Assembly (NCBI GenBank): GCA_963714425.1
Contig: CAVQOI010000013.1
Location: 11,179-75,178, forward strand
Reading direction: 5' to 3'
From: DATCYX01 sp963714425
GTDB taxonomy: Bacteria > Chloroflexota > Anaerolineae > Anaerolineales > UBA4823
DNA: 64,000 bases
Under the pieces are notes generated by a model that was not told the DNA's origin, did no database searches, and saw only the letters and a list, made by a program, of their open reading frames with translations. Shown here in pieces: positions 1-9,282 of the stretch; within the stretch, counting starts at the first letter, position 1, and the number at the start of each line of letters is the position of its first letter. A program made the position numbers and the translations under genes.

Positions 1-455
1 TCCCTCAGCACGAATACTGCTCGCAGCGCGGGTGTCAGCTGCTCTACAGCCTGGTCCAGGTGGCGCATGGCCTCTGCTGACATCAACTCACGCTCTGGCA
101 GGCAGCACCAATCCACAATTTGTATCGGCTCCTGGAGGCCTTCGTCGCCCTCCAGCGGCTCATCGGTTGAGATGGTGTCCGGCCTTCGCTTTCTCAGGAA
201 CATAAGGGCTTCGTTGGTAGCAATCCTATAAAGCCACGTGGAAAGTTTTGCTCGTCCATCGAAATTATGGATGCCGCGCAAAGCCTTTAAGAAGGTTTCT
301 TGCAGAATGTCTTCCGCGTCCTGCGGGTCGTTAAGCATCTTGAGTGCCACCCGGTAGATCATGGGGTAATGCGCATCCACGACCCGGGCAAATTCCGCCC
401 GGTCGCCGGCTTTCAGAGCTTCCAGCGAAAATGTTTCGTCTTGTTTACTATTCAT
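1..455 (-). CDS. ECF-family RNA polymerase sigma factor, C-terminus cut by window edge
   Basis: The reverse strand from the ATG at 455 reads without a stop for 151 codons to the window edge. Region 2 is clear: a Y-PMIYRVALKML helix, then DAEDILQETFLKALR (the core-binding and -10 segment) and STWLYRIATNEAL. A linker follows, then the start of region 4 (AVEQLTPALRAVFVLR, about residues 135-151), where the window ends. This is the usual layout of a roughly 190-residue ECF sigma factor, which directs core polymerase to a small stress or envelope regulon. The anti-sigma partner would lie outside the window. The gene is divergent from the SAM hydrolase. The ECF family call is firm; the subgroup and signal cannot be told. 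Confidence 0.9.
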   Translation of the reverse strand, partial: MNSKQDETFSLEALKAGDRAEFARVVDAHYPMIYRVALKMLNDPQDAEDILQETFLKALRGIHNFDGRAKLSTWLYRIATNEALMFLRKRRPDTISTDEPLEGDEGLQEPIQIVDWCCLPERELMSAEAMRHLDQAVEQLTPALRAVFVLR

Positions 456-642
456 TAGATGCAACCCTGGTGGGAAAGTTACCTATCCAACCGATTTTAT
501 CATATTGACTGTCGCAAGCTTGCGTGCTATAAAGCTGTTAGTCAAGAGTTGAGAGAAGGGACAAGATAGCCGTACTTTCTCTCCACGTTCGTTTGACTTC
601 TTGCGACTCACTACTATCTTTTCTCTGATCTTGGAGAATTCC

Positions 643-1428
643 TTGGGCATCATCACTTTAATGACCGACTTCGGCATCAAGGATGGGAATGTGGGGGTGA
701 TGAAAGGCGTGATTTGGGGCATAGCACCTGGCGTCCTGATCGCCGATCTGAGCCACAATATCAGCCCGCAAAACGTCCACGAGGCTTGTCTGATCCTGGC
801 ACGCTCGGCGCCTTACTTCCCGCCAGGGACGATCCACGTGGTGGTGGTGGATCCAGGCGTGGGTACTTCGCGCCGGCCCATCGCTGCCCGGCTGGGAAAG
901 CAGTATTTCGTCGGTCCGGATAACGGCATCATTACCTTGCTGATGGAGCGCCTCCAGGCTGAAGGTAAGCCGGTTGAATTTGTTCACACTGATAAGCCTG
1001 AATACTGGCTTTCAGAAGTAAGCCATGTTTTCCACGGGCGGGACATTTTCTCTCCGGTCGCGGCGCACCTGGCGAATGGTGTAAACCTGAACAAGCTGGG
1101 TACGTCAATCACCGATCCTGTGCTCCTGGCGTTGCCGCAACCGCAACGCACAGCCAATGGCTGGCTGGGCGAGATAATACACATCGATCACTTTGGCAAT
1201 ATCTCTACAAACATCCTTAAGGCGCAATTAGGCGAGCCGGCTACTGTTCAGGTGCGCATATGTGGGGTCAGTATAGACGGGTTGGTTCACACCTTCGGCG
1301 AGCGATCGCCCGGTGACCTGGTTGCCTTATATGGCAGCACAGGCAACCTGATTGTCTCGGAGGTCAACGGCAGCGCTGCCATGCGCCTCGACGCTGCTAT
1401 CGGAGACAAGGTTAAAGTAGAAATCTGA
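643..1428 (+). CDS. S-adenosyl-L-methionine hydrolase (adenosine-forming), DUF62/SalL family
   Basis: A 261-residue protein beginning GIITLMTDFGIKDGNVG, the family's N-terminal signature, with DLSH, VVVDPGVGT and YFVGPDNGI in the expected places and the C-terminal barrel domain (IIHIDHFGNISTN) near residue 180. Family members split SAM with water into adenosine and methionine; the halogenase branch uses chloride or fluoride instead. I chose the TTG at 643 because GGAGAA lies just upstream (633-638); an upstream TTG at 601 would add 14 residues that do not match the family. It precedes an ECF transporter operon on the same strand with about 80 bp between. The family is certain; hydrolase rather than halogenase is inferred from the organism type. 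Confidence 0.88.
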   Translation: MGIITLMTDFGIKDGNVGVMKGVIWGIAPGVLIADLSHNISPQNVHEACLILARSAPYFPPGTIHVVVVDPGVGTSRRPIAARLGKQYFVGPDNGIITLLMERLQAEGKPVEFVHTDKPEYWLSEVSHVFHGRDIFSPVAAHLANGVNLNKLGTSITDPVLLALPQPQRTANGWLGEIIHIDHFGNISTNILKAQLGEPATVQVRICGVSIDGLVHTFGERSPGDLVALYGSTGNLIVSEVNGSAAMRLDAAIGDKVKVEI

Positions 1429-1510
1429 TGACTAGGTGCAGCATTCGATAAGAAGGATTTTGTAGTAGTGCTCGAACAACCTCATGACCTTGGTGTTAAG
1501 ATAGGCTAAC

Positions 1511-3157
1511 TTGGAAACAGATTACACGCTTACCGTAGAAGACCTTTCTTTCCGCTATCATAGCCGGCAGGAGTTTGCGATCCAGGATGTGTCCTTCCAG
1601 CTGGGTCGAGGCGAACTGCTTCTGGTAGCGGGTGCCAGCGGCTGTGGCAAAACCACCTTAGCGCGCTGCATAAACGGGCTCATCCCCCGCAGCTATAAGG
1701 GCGAGCGTTCCGGCTCGGTGACCATCCTCGATAAGGAGATTACCCAATTATCCCTGGTTGACATCTCTCAAATCATTGGCACGCTCTTGCAAGACCCAGA
1801 GCGGCAGATCGTCGCCTCGAATGTCTGGAATGAGATTGCATTTGGTCCGGAGAACCTGGGGTTGCCACCTGACGAGATCGAAGATCGCGTTGATCAGGCC
1901 ATAAAACGCCTGAATATCGAGCATTTACGCCACCGGGATACGTTCACCCTCTCGGGTGGTGAAAAGCAGAAGATCGCCCTGGCAGGGATCTTGGTAATGC
2001 GCCCATCGATCCTGCTATTAGACGAGCCCCTGGCATCATTGGACCCGGCCTCAGCCCACGAAGCCCTGGCTATATTCCGCAGGCTGGCGGATGAAGGGTC
2101 GACAATCTTGCTTATCGAACACCGCGTCGAAGATGCGCTGGCGGCACGACCAGATCGACTGCTGTATATGTCTGGCGGAAGTGTGCGCTATCTTGGGACT
2201 GTCGATTCGCTTCCGCCCGAGCTTGATCATCGGGAGGTAAAACTTCCGGCATCTTGGGTGGTGCAGCGTGTGCGCGAGACCATAGATGCAACTCAGCCTC
2301 CCTCCCCCCCTCCCCAAAGACAGGTTCAAGGAGAGGCGATGATCGAATTCAAGGATGTTTCCTTTGCCTATGGGGATGGTCCTCTCGTGCTGCATGACAT
2401 CAATTTGCAGGTCCGGCGAGGCGATATGATTGCTGTGCTGGGACCAAATGGTGCGGGAAAATCTACACTGGTCAAACATGCTATTGGACTGCTGAAACCG
2501 ACAAGTGGCCAGGTGCAGGTGGAGGGGGTAGACACGCGCCGCATGACCGTGGCACAAACTGCTCGCAAGGTAGGATACGTCTTCCAGAGCCCTACCCACA
2601 TGCTTTTTGCGCCTACCGTCCGTGAGGAATTAGCCTTTGGACCATCTAACCTGGGATACTCCAGTGAGGTGGTTGAGAGTAATGTCGTGGCCAGTGTGAC
2701 CGCGGTCAACCTGAGCGGGCTGGAAGAATACCCACCCCTCGGCTTATCCTTTGGGCAGCAGAAACGTACTGGCATCGCAGCAGTGCTGGCGATGCGCTCA
2801 ACCATCATTGTGCTGGATGAGCCAACGGCAGGGCAGGATTACGCCAATTACTCCAGGTTTATGGAGGTGCTATGCGGCATCAGCGGGGAGGATGGAAAAT
2901 CCCTGCTCACGGAGAATTTCGCTGCAACGCTGTTCATCACTCACGACCTTGACCTGGCAGTTACCTATTCGAACCGTGTGATCCTGGTGGGGGAAGGGCG
3001 AGTCGTAGCTGATGGACCGCCGGAGGAAGTATTGAAGGATTATGACCTGCTGCGCCGCTATCGTGTCCGTCCAACCTCATTGCTGCAGCTGAATCTGGAT
3101 CTGTTGCCTAAAACCGGGCGCTTCCTCCCTGCAGAAGCTCTAGCCTCCTATATTTAA
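1511..3157 (+). CDS. ECF transporter energizing ATPase, tandem EcfA1-EcfA2 fusion
   Basis: A 548-residue protein made of two full ABC ATPase domains. Domain 1 has Walker A GASGCGKTT, signature LSGGEKQKIALA and Walker B ILLLDEPLASLDP. Domain 2 begins near residue 278 and has GPNGAGKST, a Q-loop YVFQSP, a degenerate signature (LSFGQQKRTGIAA) and IIVLDEPTAGQD. Both start with the short beta-strand typical of CbiO/EcfA. It should couple ATP hydrolysis to the S and T membrane subunits encoded next. Domain fusion replaces the usual two genes. The start is a TTG with only a weak ribosome site. Family and role are well supported. The signature substitution in domain 2 may mean the two ATP sites are unequal. 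Confidence 0.9.
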   Translation: METDYTLTVEDLSFRYHSRQEFAIQDVSFQLGRGELLLVAGASGCGKTTLARCINGLIPRSYKGERSGSVTILDKEITQLSLVDISQIIGTLLQDPERQIVASNVWNEIAFGPENLGLPPDEIEDRVDQAIKRLNIEHLRHRDTFTLSGGEKQKIALAGILVMRPSILLLDEPLASLDPASAHEALAIFRRLADEGSTILLIEHRVEDALAARPDRLLYMSGGSVRYLGTVDSLPPELDHREVKLPASWVVQRVRETIDATQPPSPPPQRQVQGEAMIEFKDVSFAYGDGPLVLHDINLQVRRGDMIAVLGPNGAGKSTLVKHAIGLLKPTSGQVQVEGVDTRRMTVAQTARKVGYVFQSPTHMLFAPTVREELAFGPSNLGYSSEVVESNVVASVTAVNLSGLEEYPPLGLSFGQQKRTGIAAVLAMRSTIIVLDEPTAGQDYANYSRFMEVLCGISGEDGKSLLTENFAATLFITHDLDLAVTYSNRVILVGEGRVVADGPPEEVLKDYDLLRRYRVRPTSLLQLNLDLLPKTGRFLPAEALASYI

Positions 3158-3260
3158 CCAGAATAAAAATGAAACCATTTCACGATTGTCGGGTTTTATC
3201 ATTTGGGTGTACCAAATGCCCTGAATCACTCTCTCATTCATACTATTAAGGAGGAATGCG

Positions 3261-3812
3261 ATGGATAAGCAAGAAGGTTTGTGGAGTTTCGGAACCAGGC
3301 AAGTGGTTTACGGCGCAATCGGCGCGGCGCTGTATGGGGTCTTCTCGTGGCTCACGAATGTCATCCCTCTTCCAGCGGCAGGTAATGTCACTTTCCGGCC
3401 CGCCGTGGCAGTGCTGATTTTCTTCGGCATCGCCTACGGGCCTTGGGTGGGTCTGATCGCAGGTCTGGTCGGCAACTCCCTGGGTGATGGACTTACGGGC
3501 TGGGGATTCTTCTGGAATTGGAGCGTGGGCAACGGCTTGATGGGTATGGTCCCCGGCTTAGCGATGGCCATGATCCAGGATTACCGCAGCGGACGCTCGA
3601 TCGGCATTGGTATTGGTTGGGGCGCACTTGGCATAGCGGTAGGGATGCTCTTCGCCTCGCTCACAGAGATGTTCGTGGGCGGCATCGACTTGAATACTGC
3701 CCTGATCGGATACTTTACCCCTGCCTTCATCGGCAATGTGGTGGTGACTGCGGTGCTGCTACCGATCTTGATGGTTGCATTCGCAGCGGTGGTCTCGCGC
3801 AGGGGCAGGTAG
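3261..3812 (+). CDS. ECF transporter substrate-binding (S) component
   Basis: A 183-residue integral membrane protein with about six hydrophobic segments and little soluble sequence, opening WSFGTRQVVYGAIGAALYGVFSW. The FRPAVAVLIFFGIAYGPWVGLIAGLVGNSLGD stretch is the conserved core of S components (helices 2-3). AAGGAGG lies 8 nt upstream of the ATG. Its stop abuts the EcfT start, and it follows the fused EcfA gene by about 100 bp, completing an A-S-T transporter. Substrate cannot be read from the sequence: S components of this type carry vitamins or nucleobase-like compounds. The nearby SAM hydrolase suggests something linked to methionine or adenosine, but that is a guess. Confidence 0.85.
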   Translation: MDKQEGLWSFGTRQVVYGAIGAALYGVFSWLTNVIPLPAAGNVTFRPAVAVLIFFGIAYGPWVGLIAGLVGNSLGDGLTGWGFFWNWSVGNGLMGMVPGLAMAMIQDYRSGRSIGIGIGWGALGIAVGMLFASLTEMFVGGIDLNTALIGYFTPAFIGNVVVTAVLLPILMVAFAAVVSRRGR

Positions 3813-4706
3813 TTGCTCGTCGCCTGGAAGTACCGGCCGCGCGATACGTTTATTCAGCGGCTTGACCCGCGTTCCAGATTAATATATCTGGCATGCATCA
3901 TCTTCGCCATCTCAGGCACCAGCGTTTGGGATATTCGCTACGTGTTGCCGCTCTTCGTTCTGACCATGATCCTGTACTTCATGGCACGCATCGAGTGGCG
4001 GGATGTCTGGCGGGCGTGGGCGTTTATCATCTTCCTGGTGTTCTTTATCGTGGGCATCAACGGATTGCTCTCAGGGCGTGGTGGACCCACGGCTGTGCTG
4101 CAAGACCAGTCGGCGATTCTTTTCCAATCACCGACCCTGCACATCCCCCTCACGCCCTGGAGTATTACCCTTACGGTCACCGTGGTGCGCGCATTCTTTG
4201 CGATTGTTCAGATCACGCGTATGCTCACCATGGCAGCTCTGGCGATTCCTATTCCCTATACCCTCGACCCCAGCATCTATGGGGTGACATTCCGCCGCAT
4301 GGGTCTGCCCGATAAGGCCTCATTTACGATGGACCTGGCATTTCGATTTATCCCCACTCTCGGACGTGACTTCATGATCACCATTGACGCCCAACGAGCC
4401 CGCGGTTATGAAGTGGAGAGCGCCCGGGGTGGGGTTATCAACCGCCTGCGCCGATTGGCGCCTCTGATCGTGCCGGTAACCATGTCTGCAATCGTTACCG
4501 GCGAGGAAGTGATCGACGCCATGGACCTGCGTGCCTTTGGAGCACGTCCACGCACCTGGCACCGCCAGCTGCACTTCGAGCTGCGCGATTATCTGTTCAT
4601 CGCCTTGGGTGTGGCAATCCTGATCTCCTTTCTCACCATCCGGCTGCTGGGTTACGGAAATTTCTGGGTGCCGGAATGGTGGTATAGTCTGGCTGGAAGC
4701 GCCTGA
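3813..4706 (+). CDS. ECF transporter transmembrane (T) component EcfT
   Basis: A 297-residue protein starting at a TTG directly after the stop of the S component, so translation is probably coupled. It opens KYRPRDTFIQRLDPRSRLIYL, the standard EcfT/CbiQ start in which DPR is conserved, then has hydrophobic helices up to about residue 130. The coupling helices follow: ALDL-like FTMDLAFRFIPTL, the AQRARG motif at about residues 193-198, and a second coupling segment MDLRAFGARPRTW near 239-251, both needed to dock the ATPases. The last helix ends near residue 288. A rho-independent terminator follows 20 nt later. Confidence 0.9.
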   Translation: MLVAWKYRPRDTFIQRLDPRSRLIYLACIIFAISGTSVWDIRYVLPLFVLTMILYFMARIEWRDVWRAWAFIIFLVFFIVGINGLLSGRGGPTAVLQDQSAILFQSPTLHIPLTPWSITLTVTVVRAFFAIVQITRMLTMAALAIPIPYTLDPSIYGVTFRRMGLPDKASFTMDLAFRFIPTLGRDFMITIDAQRARGYEVESARGGVINRLRRLAPLIVPVTMSAIVTGEEVIDAMDLRAFGARPRTWHRQLHFELRDYLFIALGVAILISFLTIRLLGYGNFWVPEWWYSLAGSA

Positions 4707-4725
4707 GAATCCCCCGATCATCCAT

Positions 4726-4757
4726 CCCCGCTTGACAAGAGCGGGGCTTTTTTTATT
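4726..4757 (+). terminator. Rho-independent terminator of the ECF transporter operon
   Basis: Stem CCCCGC / GCGGGG with a 9-nt loop, followed by a run of eight T. It lies 20 bp past the EcfT stop. Confidence 0.85.
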
Positions 4758-4883
4758 AGACTGTCCACGAATGTATCACGAATACACGATTATGGCGTTA
4801 AAATGGATCTCGTCTGTGAACACGCGTGTATTCATGGATGGCAAGCCTATGCTCAGCAGAATAATCTCTGAACTGCAAACATT

Positions 4884-7013
4884 ATGACATCTTCCCTTTC
4901 TCCTTTCTTCTCCCCCAAAGGCATCGCTCTGATCGGCGCCACCACCAATCCGATTAAGCTGGGCTATGGGCTGGCGCGCAACCTGGTGCAGAGCAATTAC
5001 CAGGGCATGGTGCACTTCGTCAATCCCAAAGGTGGCAGCCTCTTGGGGAGACCGATGTACACTTCACTCGCCGATGTCCCCGATCCGGTTGATCTGGCGA
5101 TCCTGCTCATTCCGGCGTCTGCGGTGCTGCAGGCCATCCAGGAATGCGGCGAGCGTGGCGTGCGCGCGACCATCATCGCCTCCGGCGGCTTTCGCGAGAC
5201 TGGCGAGGAAGGTGCAGCTTTGGAGAAACGCTGCCTGGAGATGGCACAGCGCTACGAGATGCGCCTGCTCGGTCCCAATTGCATCGGCCTGCTGGATACG
5301 CACCTGCCGCTGGATGCTACCTTTCTGCCACCCCCCGGACCGCTGCCCGGTGATGTGGCTTTCATCTCCCACTCAGGAGCCATCTGTGCCGCGGTAATTG
5401 ATTGGGCGCGCGGGCAGGGTTTTGGCCTGTCACGCTTGGTTAGCCTGGGTAACCAGGCGGATGTGAACGAGACCGATGTGCTCGCTGCGGTGAGCGCAGA
5501 CCCGTTCACGCGTGTGCTTACTCTGTACTTGGAAGGTGTCAGTGATGGGCGTCGTTTCGTGGAGGAAGCCGGGCGCGTCGCGCGCCAGAAGCCTATCATA
5601 GCGCTCAAGGTGGGGCGTTTCGCCAGCGGGCAAAAGGCAGTCATGTCACACACGGGAGCCCTGGCAGGTCAGGAGAGCGCTTTCAACGCTGCATTTCGCC
5701 GCGCTGGCGTGATCCGCGCTGAGACCAGTGAGGAGATGTTCGATTGGGCGCGGGCGCTGGCCTGGTGCCCTCCGCCAACTGGCAGGGCCGTAGCAGTGCT
5801 CACCAACGCCGGAGGCCCAGGGGTCACTGCGGCGGATGCGTTGGAGTTGAGCGGTATGCGCATGGCTGTTTTGAGCAACGCAACCCGGCGGGCAATGGAC
5901 TCGATATTACCCCCTGCCGCCAGCCTGCACAACCCGGTGGATATGCTGGCTTCAGCGACACCTGAGCAGTATGCCGAGTGCCTGCGAATTCTGGTGGAAG
6001 ATGAGGGCGTTCACGCCGTGCTGGTGATCCTGCCTCCACCACCCATGCACACTGCTGGAGCGGTCGCCAAGGCGCTCATCCCGGTGGTGCACGCTGCTGC
6101 GAAGCCTGTGGTTATCGCCTTGATGGGTGAGCGCCTCATCCAGGAGGCTGTGGAACATTTCCGCGCTGCCCGCGTGCCTGAATACCGGTTTCCAGAACGC
6201 GCCGCCTCAGCCCTGGCAGTGCTGGCACAGCGCGCGGAATTCTTACAAAGACCAGAGCCGGTGGGAGAAGACCTACCTGGTGTGGATCTTGATACTGCCC
6301 GACATGCGTTGATAACGCGCGCAGCCCTCAGCGAATCTCTGCAATCCAAAGGTGTCATCCCGGCTGAGAGCCTCCACGCGTTACTCGAAGCTTACGGAAT
6401 TCCCAGTCTGCAAGTTGGGCTGGCGCTTTCTTCCGAGGAAGCCGTCCAATTGGCGCGAGGGTTTGGCTTCCCGGTAGCGCTCAAGGTTGCCTCGCCAGAC
6501 ATTCCTCACAAATCCGATGTGGGAGGGGTATTGCTAGACCTGACAGATAGCAGGCAAGTGGCGGATGGTTTTGTCACGATAATGCACAACAGCCGCCACG
6601 CTCTACCAGGAGCGCGCATCGAGGGCGTGCACGTCCAGCGCATGCTGCCAGAAGGCCAGGAGTTGATCGTTGGCGCAGTACGGGACCCGCAGTTCGGTCC
6701 GCTGGTGATGTTTGGTTCTGGCGGTGTGGAGGTCGAAGGTTTGAAGGATGTGGCTTTTGCGCTGGCGCCTTGCACACGAGCCGAAGCCGAAGAGATGCTG
6801 GAGAGCACCTGGGCAGGTCGCAAGCTGCGTGGCTACCGCAACATCCCGCCCGCCGACCGGGAGGCCGTTATGGATGTGCTGCTGCGCCTTTCACAGCTCG
6901 CCGCTGATTTTCCTCAGATCGCTGAGATTGAGATCAATCCGCTGCGAGTGCTACCGGAAAAGGGTGGGGCTTTCGCCATCGATGCCCGTGCGGTTGAAGC
7001 TCGCTCAGGCTGA
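4884..7013 (+). CDS. ADP-forming acyl-CoA (acetyl-CoA) synthetase, fused alpha-beta subunits
   Basis: A 709-residue fused form. Residues about 1-140 are the CoA-binding domain (FFSPKGIALIGATTNPIKLGYG). Residues 150-460 are the succinyl-CoA-ligase-like domains, including MSHTGALAG with H256, the likely phospho-acceptor, and VLTNAGGPGVTAADALE. Residues about 485-700 are the ATP-grasp domain (YGIPSLQ, FPVALKVASPDIPHKSDVGGV, EINPLRVLP). The enzyme converts acyl-CoA, ADP and phosphate to the acid, CoA and ATP, an energy-conserving step in fermenting archaea and some anaerobic bacteria. It stands alone between the ECF operon terminator and a convergent peptidase gene. The substrate acyl group is unknown. 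Confidence 0.9.
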   Translation: MTSSLSPFFSPKGIALIGATTNPIKLGYGLARNLVQSNYQGMVHFVNPKGGSLLGRPMYTSLADVPDPVDLAILLIPASAVLQAIQECGERGVRATIIASGGFRETGEEGAALEKRCLEMAQRYEMRLLGPNCIGLLDTHLPLDATFLPPPGPLPGDVAFISHSGAICAAVIDWARGQGFGLSRLVSLGNQADVNETDVLAAVSADPFTRVLTLYLEGVSDGRRFVEEAGRVARQKPIIALKVGRFASGQKAVMSHTGALAGQESAFNAAFRRAGVIRAETSEEMFDWARALAWCPPPTGRAVAVLTNAGGPGVTAADALELSGMRMAVLSNATRRAMDSILPPAASLHNPVDMLASATPEQYAECLRILVEDEGVHAVLVILPPPPMHTAGAVAKALIPVVHAAAKPVVIALMGERLIQEAVEHFRAARVPEYRFPERAASALAVLAQRAEFLQRPEPVGEDLPGVDLDTARHALITRAALSESLQSKGVIPAESLHALLEAYGIPSLQVGLALSSEEAVQLARGFGFPVALKVASPDIPHKSDVGGVLLDLTDSRQVADGFVTIMHNSRHALPGARIEGVHVQRMLPEGQELIVGAVRDPQFGPLVMFGSGGVEVEGLKDVAFALAPCTRAEAEEMLESTWAGRKLRGYRNIPPADREAVMDVLLRLSQLAADFPQIAEIEINPLRVLPEKGGAFAIDARAVEARSG

Positions 7014-7066
7014 TGCGCGTATTAGGTTTGGACTCGCTCGCCGCTCCCCCAGCCAGCCCGAATATT

Positions 7067-8188
7067 CTATGCATCGTCGGTTGTGCCAATTGTCCTCAAT
7101 AAATCCATTAACTGTGCCAGCCCTTGTTCCAGAGGCTTGGTGTAAATAAATTCCCCGGTCGTGTGAGCGCCTCCACCGCTGGTGAGCCCGATACACACTG
7201 CTGGTAGTCCCAGGCTAAGGGGAATGTTAGCGTCGGTAGAGCCGATTTTGTACTGTGGTTGGATTCCCTGAGCCTCCAGGCAGCGCGCTGCCTGGAGCAC
7301 AAGCGGATGGTCCTGCGGTAGCTCACCGGCTGGCCGTTCCCCGGCAATCTCGAAGGTCAGTTCAACATCCTTGCGTTGACCCGCCTGGATCAGAGTTTCC
7401 AGCTGCTCAGCAAGGATACTCAGAGTGTGCTGAGATTCTGAGCGCAGATCGACCAGGCACTCTGCCTGCGATGCAATACTGTTGACGGTTGTCCCTCCGG
7501 TGATTACGCCAACATTCAAGCTGGTACGCGGCTCAGAAGGCAACGGTAGACCAGCCATGCGCGTGATCAGGGCTGCCAGCTCGTGGATCGCGGATGGCTG
7601 TCCATGATCCACCCAGGCGTGTCCACCGGGTGTATGGGCGATGATACGGTAGCGCTTCACGCTCAAACCCTTGTGATAGACCTGTCCGAGTGCCATGCCT
7701 TCCAGAATCAGGTACGCCAGGGGCTGCGCTCCAAAAAGATCGACCACTGCCCTCATGCCGCACAGATTACCCAGTCCCTCCTCTCCCGCGTTGGCAACCA
7801 GCCAGATATCACCTGGCAAGACTGAGGAGGCAGGACGGGAAATATTGCGCATAGCCCACACAATTGCAAACAAGCCGGCTACACCCAGGGCATTATCCCC
7901 GATCCCAGGCGCGAAAATCATATCTTCTTCGCGGCGCGCATCCAGGGGTGTGTCGCTGGGAAAAACGGTGTCCAGGTGGGCGCTGACCACCAGCGGCGCA
8001 CGTTTCCCGCTGCCGGGCAGCCGGGCGTACACATTCCAGAGCGAGTCCATCGATAAGTCGCTCAAGCCTTCCTGACGGAACTGATCCAGGACAAACTTGG
8101 CGCGAGATTTCTCGCTAAATGTTGGGGCGGGGATTTGCTGGATGGCGATCGCCATCTCTATTACGCGTGCTGTAAGACCGGGTTCCAT
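7067..8188 (-). CDS. M20 family metallopeptidase (dipeptidase/tripeptidase-like)
   Basis: A 373-residue di-zinc hydrolase. Metal-site residues are visible in order: SAHLDTVF (His, Asp), GIGDNALGVAG (bridging Asp), NAGEEGLGN (catalytic Glu and metal Glu), DLRSE, and GGGAHTTGEF (C-terminal His). The dimerization lid lies between about residues 170 and 290 (TPGGHAWVDHG). I chose the ATG at 8188 because GGAAGAGG lies 6 nt upstream; a TTG nine codons earlier has no ribosome site. It reads convergently to the acyl-CoA synthetase and ends about 50 bp from it. The pfkB gene lies just upstream on the same strand, so the two are probably co-transcribed. Substrate unknown. Confidence 0.85.
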   Translation of the reverse strand: MEPGLTARVIEMAIAIQQIPAPTFSEKSRAKFVLDQFRQEGLSDLSMDSLWNVYARLPGSGKRAPLVVSAHLDTVFPSDTPLDARREEDMIFAPGIGDNALGVAGLFAIVWAMRNISRPASSVLPGDIWLVANAGEEGLGNLCGMRAVVDLFGAQPLAYLILEGMALGQVYHKGLSVKRYRIIAHTPGGHAWVDHGQPSAIHELAALITRMAGLPLPSEPRTSLNVGVITGGTTVNSIASQAECLVDLRSESQHTLSILAEQLETLIQAGQRKDVELTFEIAGERPAGELPQDHPLVLQAARCLEAQGIQPQYKIGSTDANIPLSLGLPAVCIGLTSGGGAHTTGEFIYTKPLEQGLAQLMDLLRTIGTTDDA

Positions 8189-8224
8189 TGCACCTCTTCC
8201 TTGTTGTTTGGGCAATTCGCCTTG

Positions 8225-9244
8225 CTATATCTTGCGCACCCCTTGACGGAGCGAATCCAATCTCGCCTGGGCAAGACCAGGGAGCGAATCCCGGGCATAA
8301 AATGGACCGACACCTTCAACTACTAAGGAGGCCGATATGTTGCCGAATAAAGCTGCTTCAAGCGGGTCATAGGTGCGCCGGTAGCCTGCCAGAAAGCCAC
8401 CACAGAAAGCGTCACCCGCTCCGCCAGGATCGACCATGCGGGATGGGTAGGCGGGGATCTCCCAACGATTGCGCCCAGGAGCATCATACAGGTACTGGCC
8501 ACCTTCGCCACGCTTGATCACGATAACCTCGCACCCATACGCGGCTAACGCTTCAGCCATCTGCCACTGATCGCTAGAGCGTCCCTCAAACAGAGAGACC
8601 ATCTCATCTTCCGATGGCAGAAATGCAGTCAGACCGGTTAGCAGGGCGGGCACGTCGTCCCAGAATGTGGGGTTCATATATCCGGGGGAGGGATCCAGCG
8701 TAACCGTTGTAAATTCAGCCTGGCGCAAGACCGCCGGCAGCAAGCTGTGGGTCAGGTAATCCAGCGGGCATAAGTGAGCAGCGCTGGCGTCGAGATAATC
8801 CGAGGGGATATCTCCCTGGCGCAGGGATGTGGGCAGCAAATTCGTGCGGCTGCCCAGCGAGGCGGATGCGTCGCGGTATCCCAGAAGGGCTTTTGGGAAT
8901 GGTAGCCCGACCCGAGCGTAATGCGCCACAGGGTCTTCTGTGGCCCGCACCGAACGGCTGATGTAGGCAATGAAATTGCGCAGGTCTACCGGTTGCGACA
9001 GCACTCGCACGCCGCGCGTGTCCAGGCCACGGCTGCGAAAGTCAGAAAGCCATTCCTCGGGGTAGTCCTCGCCGACGCGCGCCAGGATTGCGGGGGGAGG
9101 GGCCGGCTCCCAGATGGCCACCCCCACAGCAGCATAAAGCACGTTCCCGCCCGGTACGTCTGACAGGGCCTCACCTGAGGGCAAGAGTATGTATTCCCTA
9201 CGCAGTTGTCCGGCGATGAGATAACGAGGGGAGCTGGTTTCCAT
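8225..9244 (-). CDS. PfkB family carbohydrate/nucleoside kinase
   Basis: A 339-residue ribokinase-like protein. The second PfkB signature, VDPGGAGDAFCGGFLAGY, is complete near residues 275-292 with the catalytic Asp in GAGDAF, and GGNVLYAAVGVAIW near the start matches the substrate-binding GG motif. VIVIKRGEGGQYLY is the expected strand before the ATP site. The protein phosphorylates a sugar, nucleoside or related alcohol; the substrate is not evident. It precedes the M20 peptidase by 36 bp on the same strand. The efflux ABC gene lies 38 bp upstream in the same direction, so read-through from that operon is possible. Confidence 0.85.
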   Translation of the reverse strand: METSSPRYLIAGQLRREYILLPSGEALSDVPGGNVLYAAVGVAIWEPAPPPAILARVGEDYPEEWLSDFRSRGLDTRGVRVLSQPVDLRNFIAYISRSVRATEDPVAHYARVGLPFPKALLGYRDASASLGSRTNLLPTSLRQGDIPSDYLDASAAHLCPLDYLTHSLLPAVLRQAEFTTVTLDPSPGYMNPTFWDDVPALLTGLTAFLPSEDEMVSLFEGRSSDQWQMAEALAAYGCEVIVIKRGEGGQYLYDAPGRNRWEIPAYPSRMVDPGGAGDAFCGGFLAGYRRTYDPLEAALFGNISASLVVEGVGPFYARDSLPGLAQARLDSLRQGVRKI

Positions 9245-9282
9245 AGTGAAATTGTACGCGAAAATGTAATTTTCGTGGAATC

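Noticed and set aside
4760..4883. Riboswitch before the acyl-CoA synthetase gene
   Set aside because: The region contains scattered CGAATACACG-type repeat pieces and no recognisable aptamer fold.
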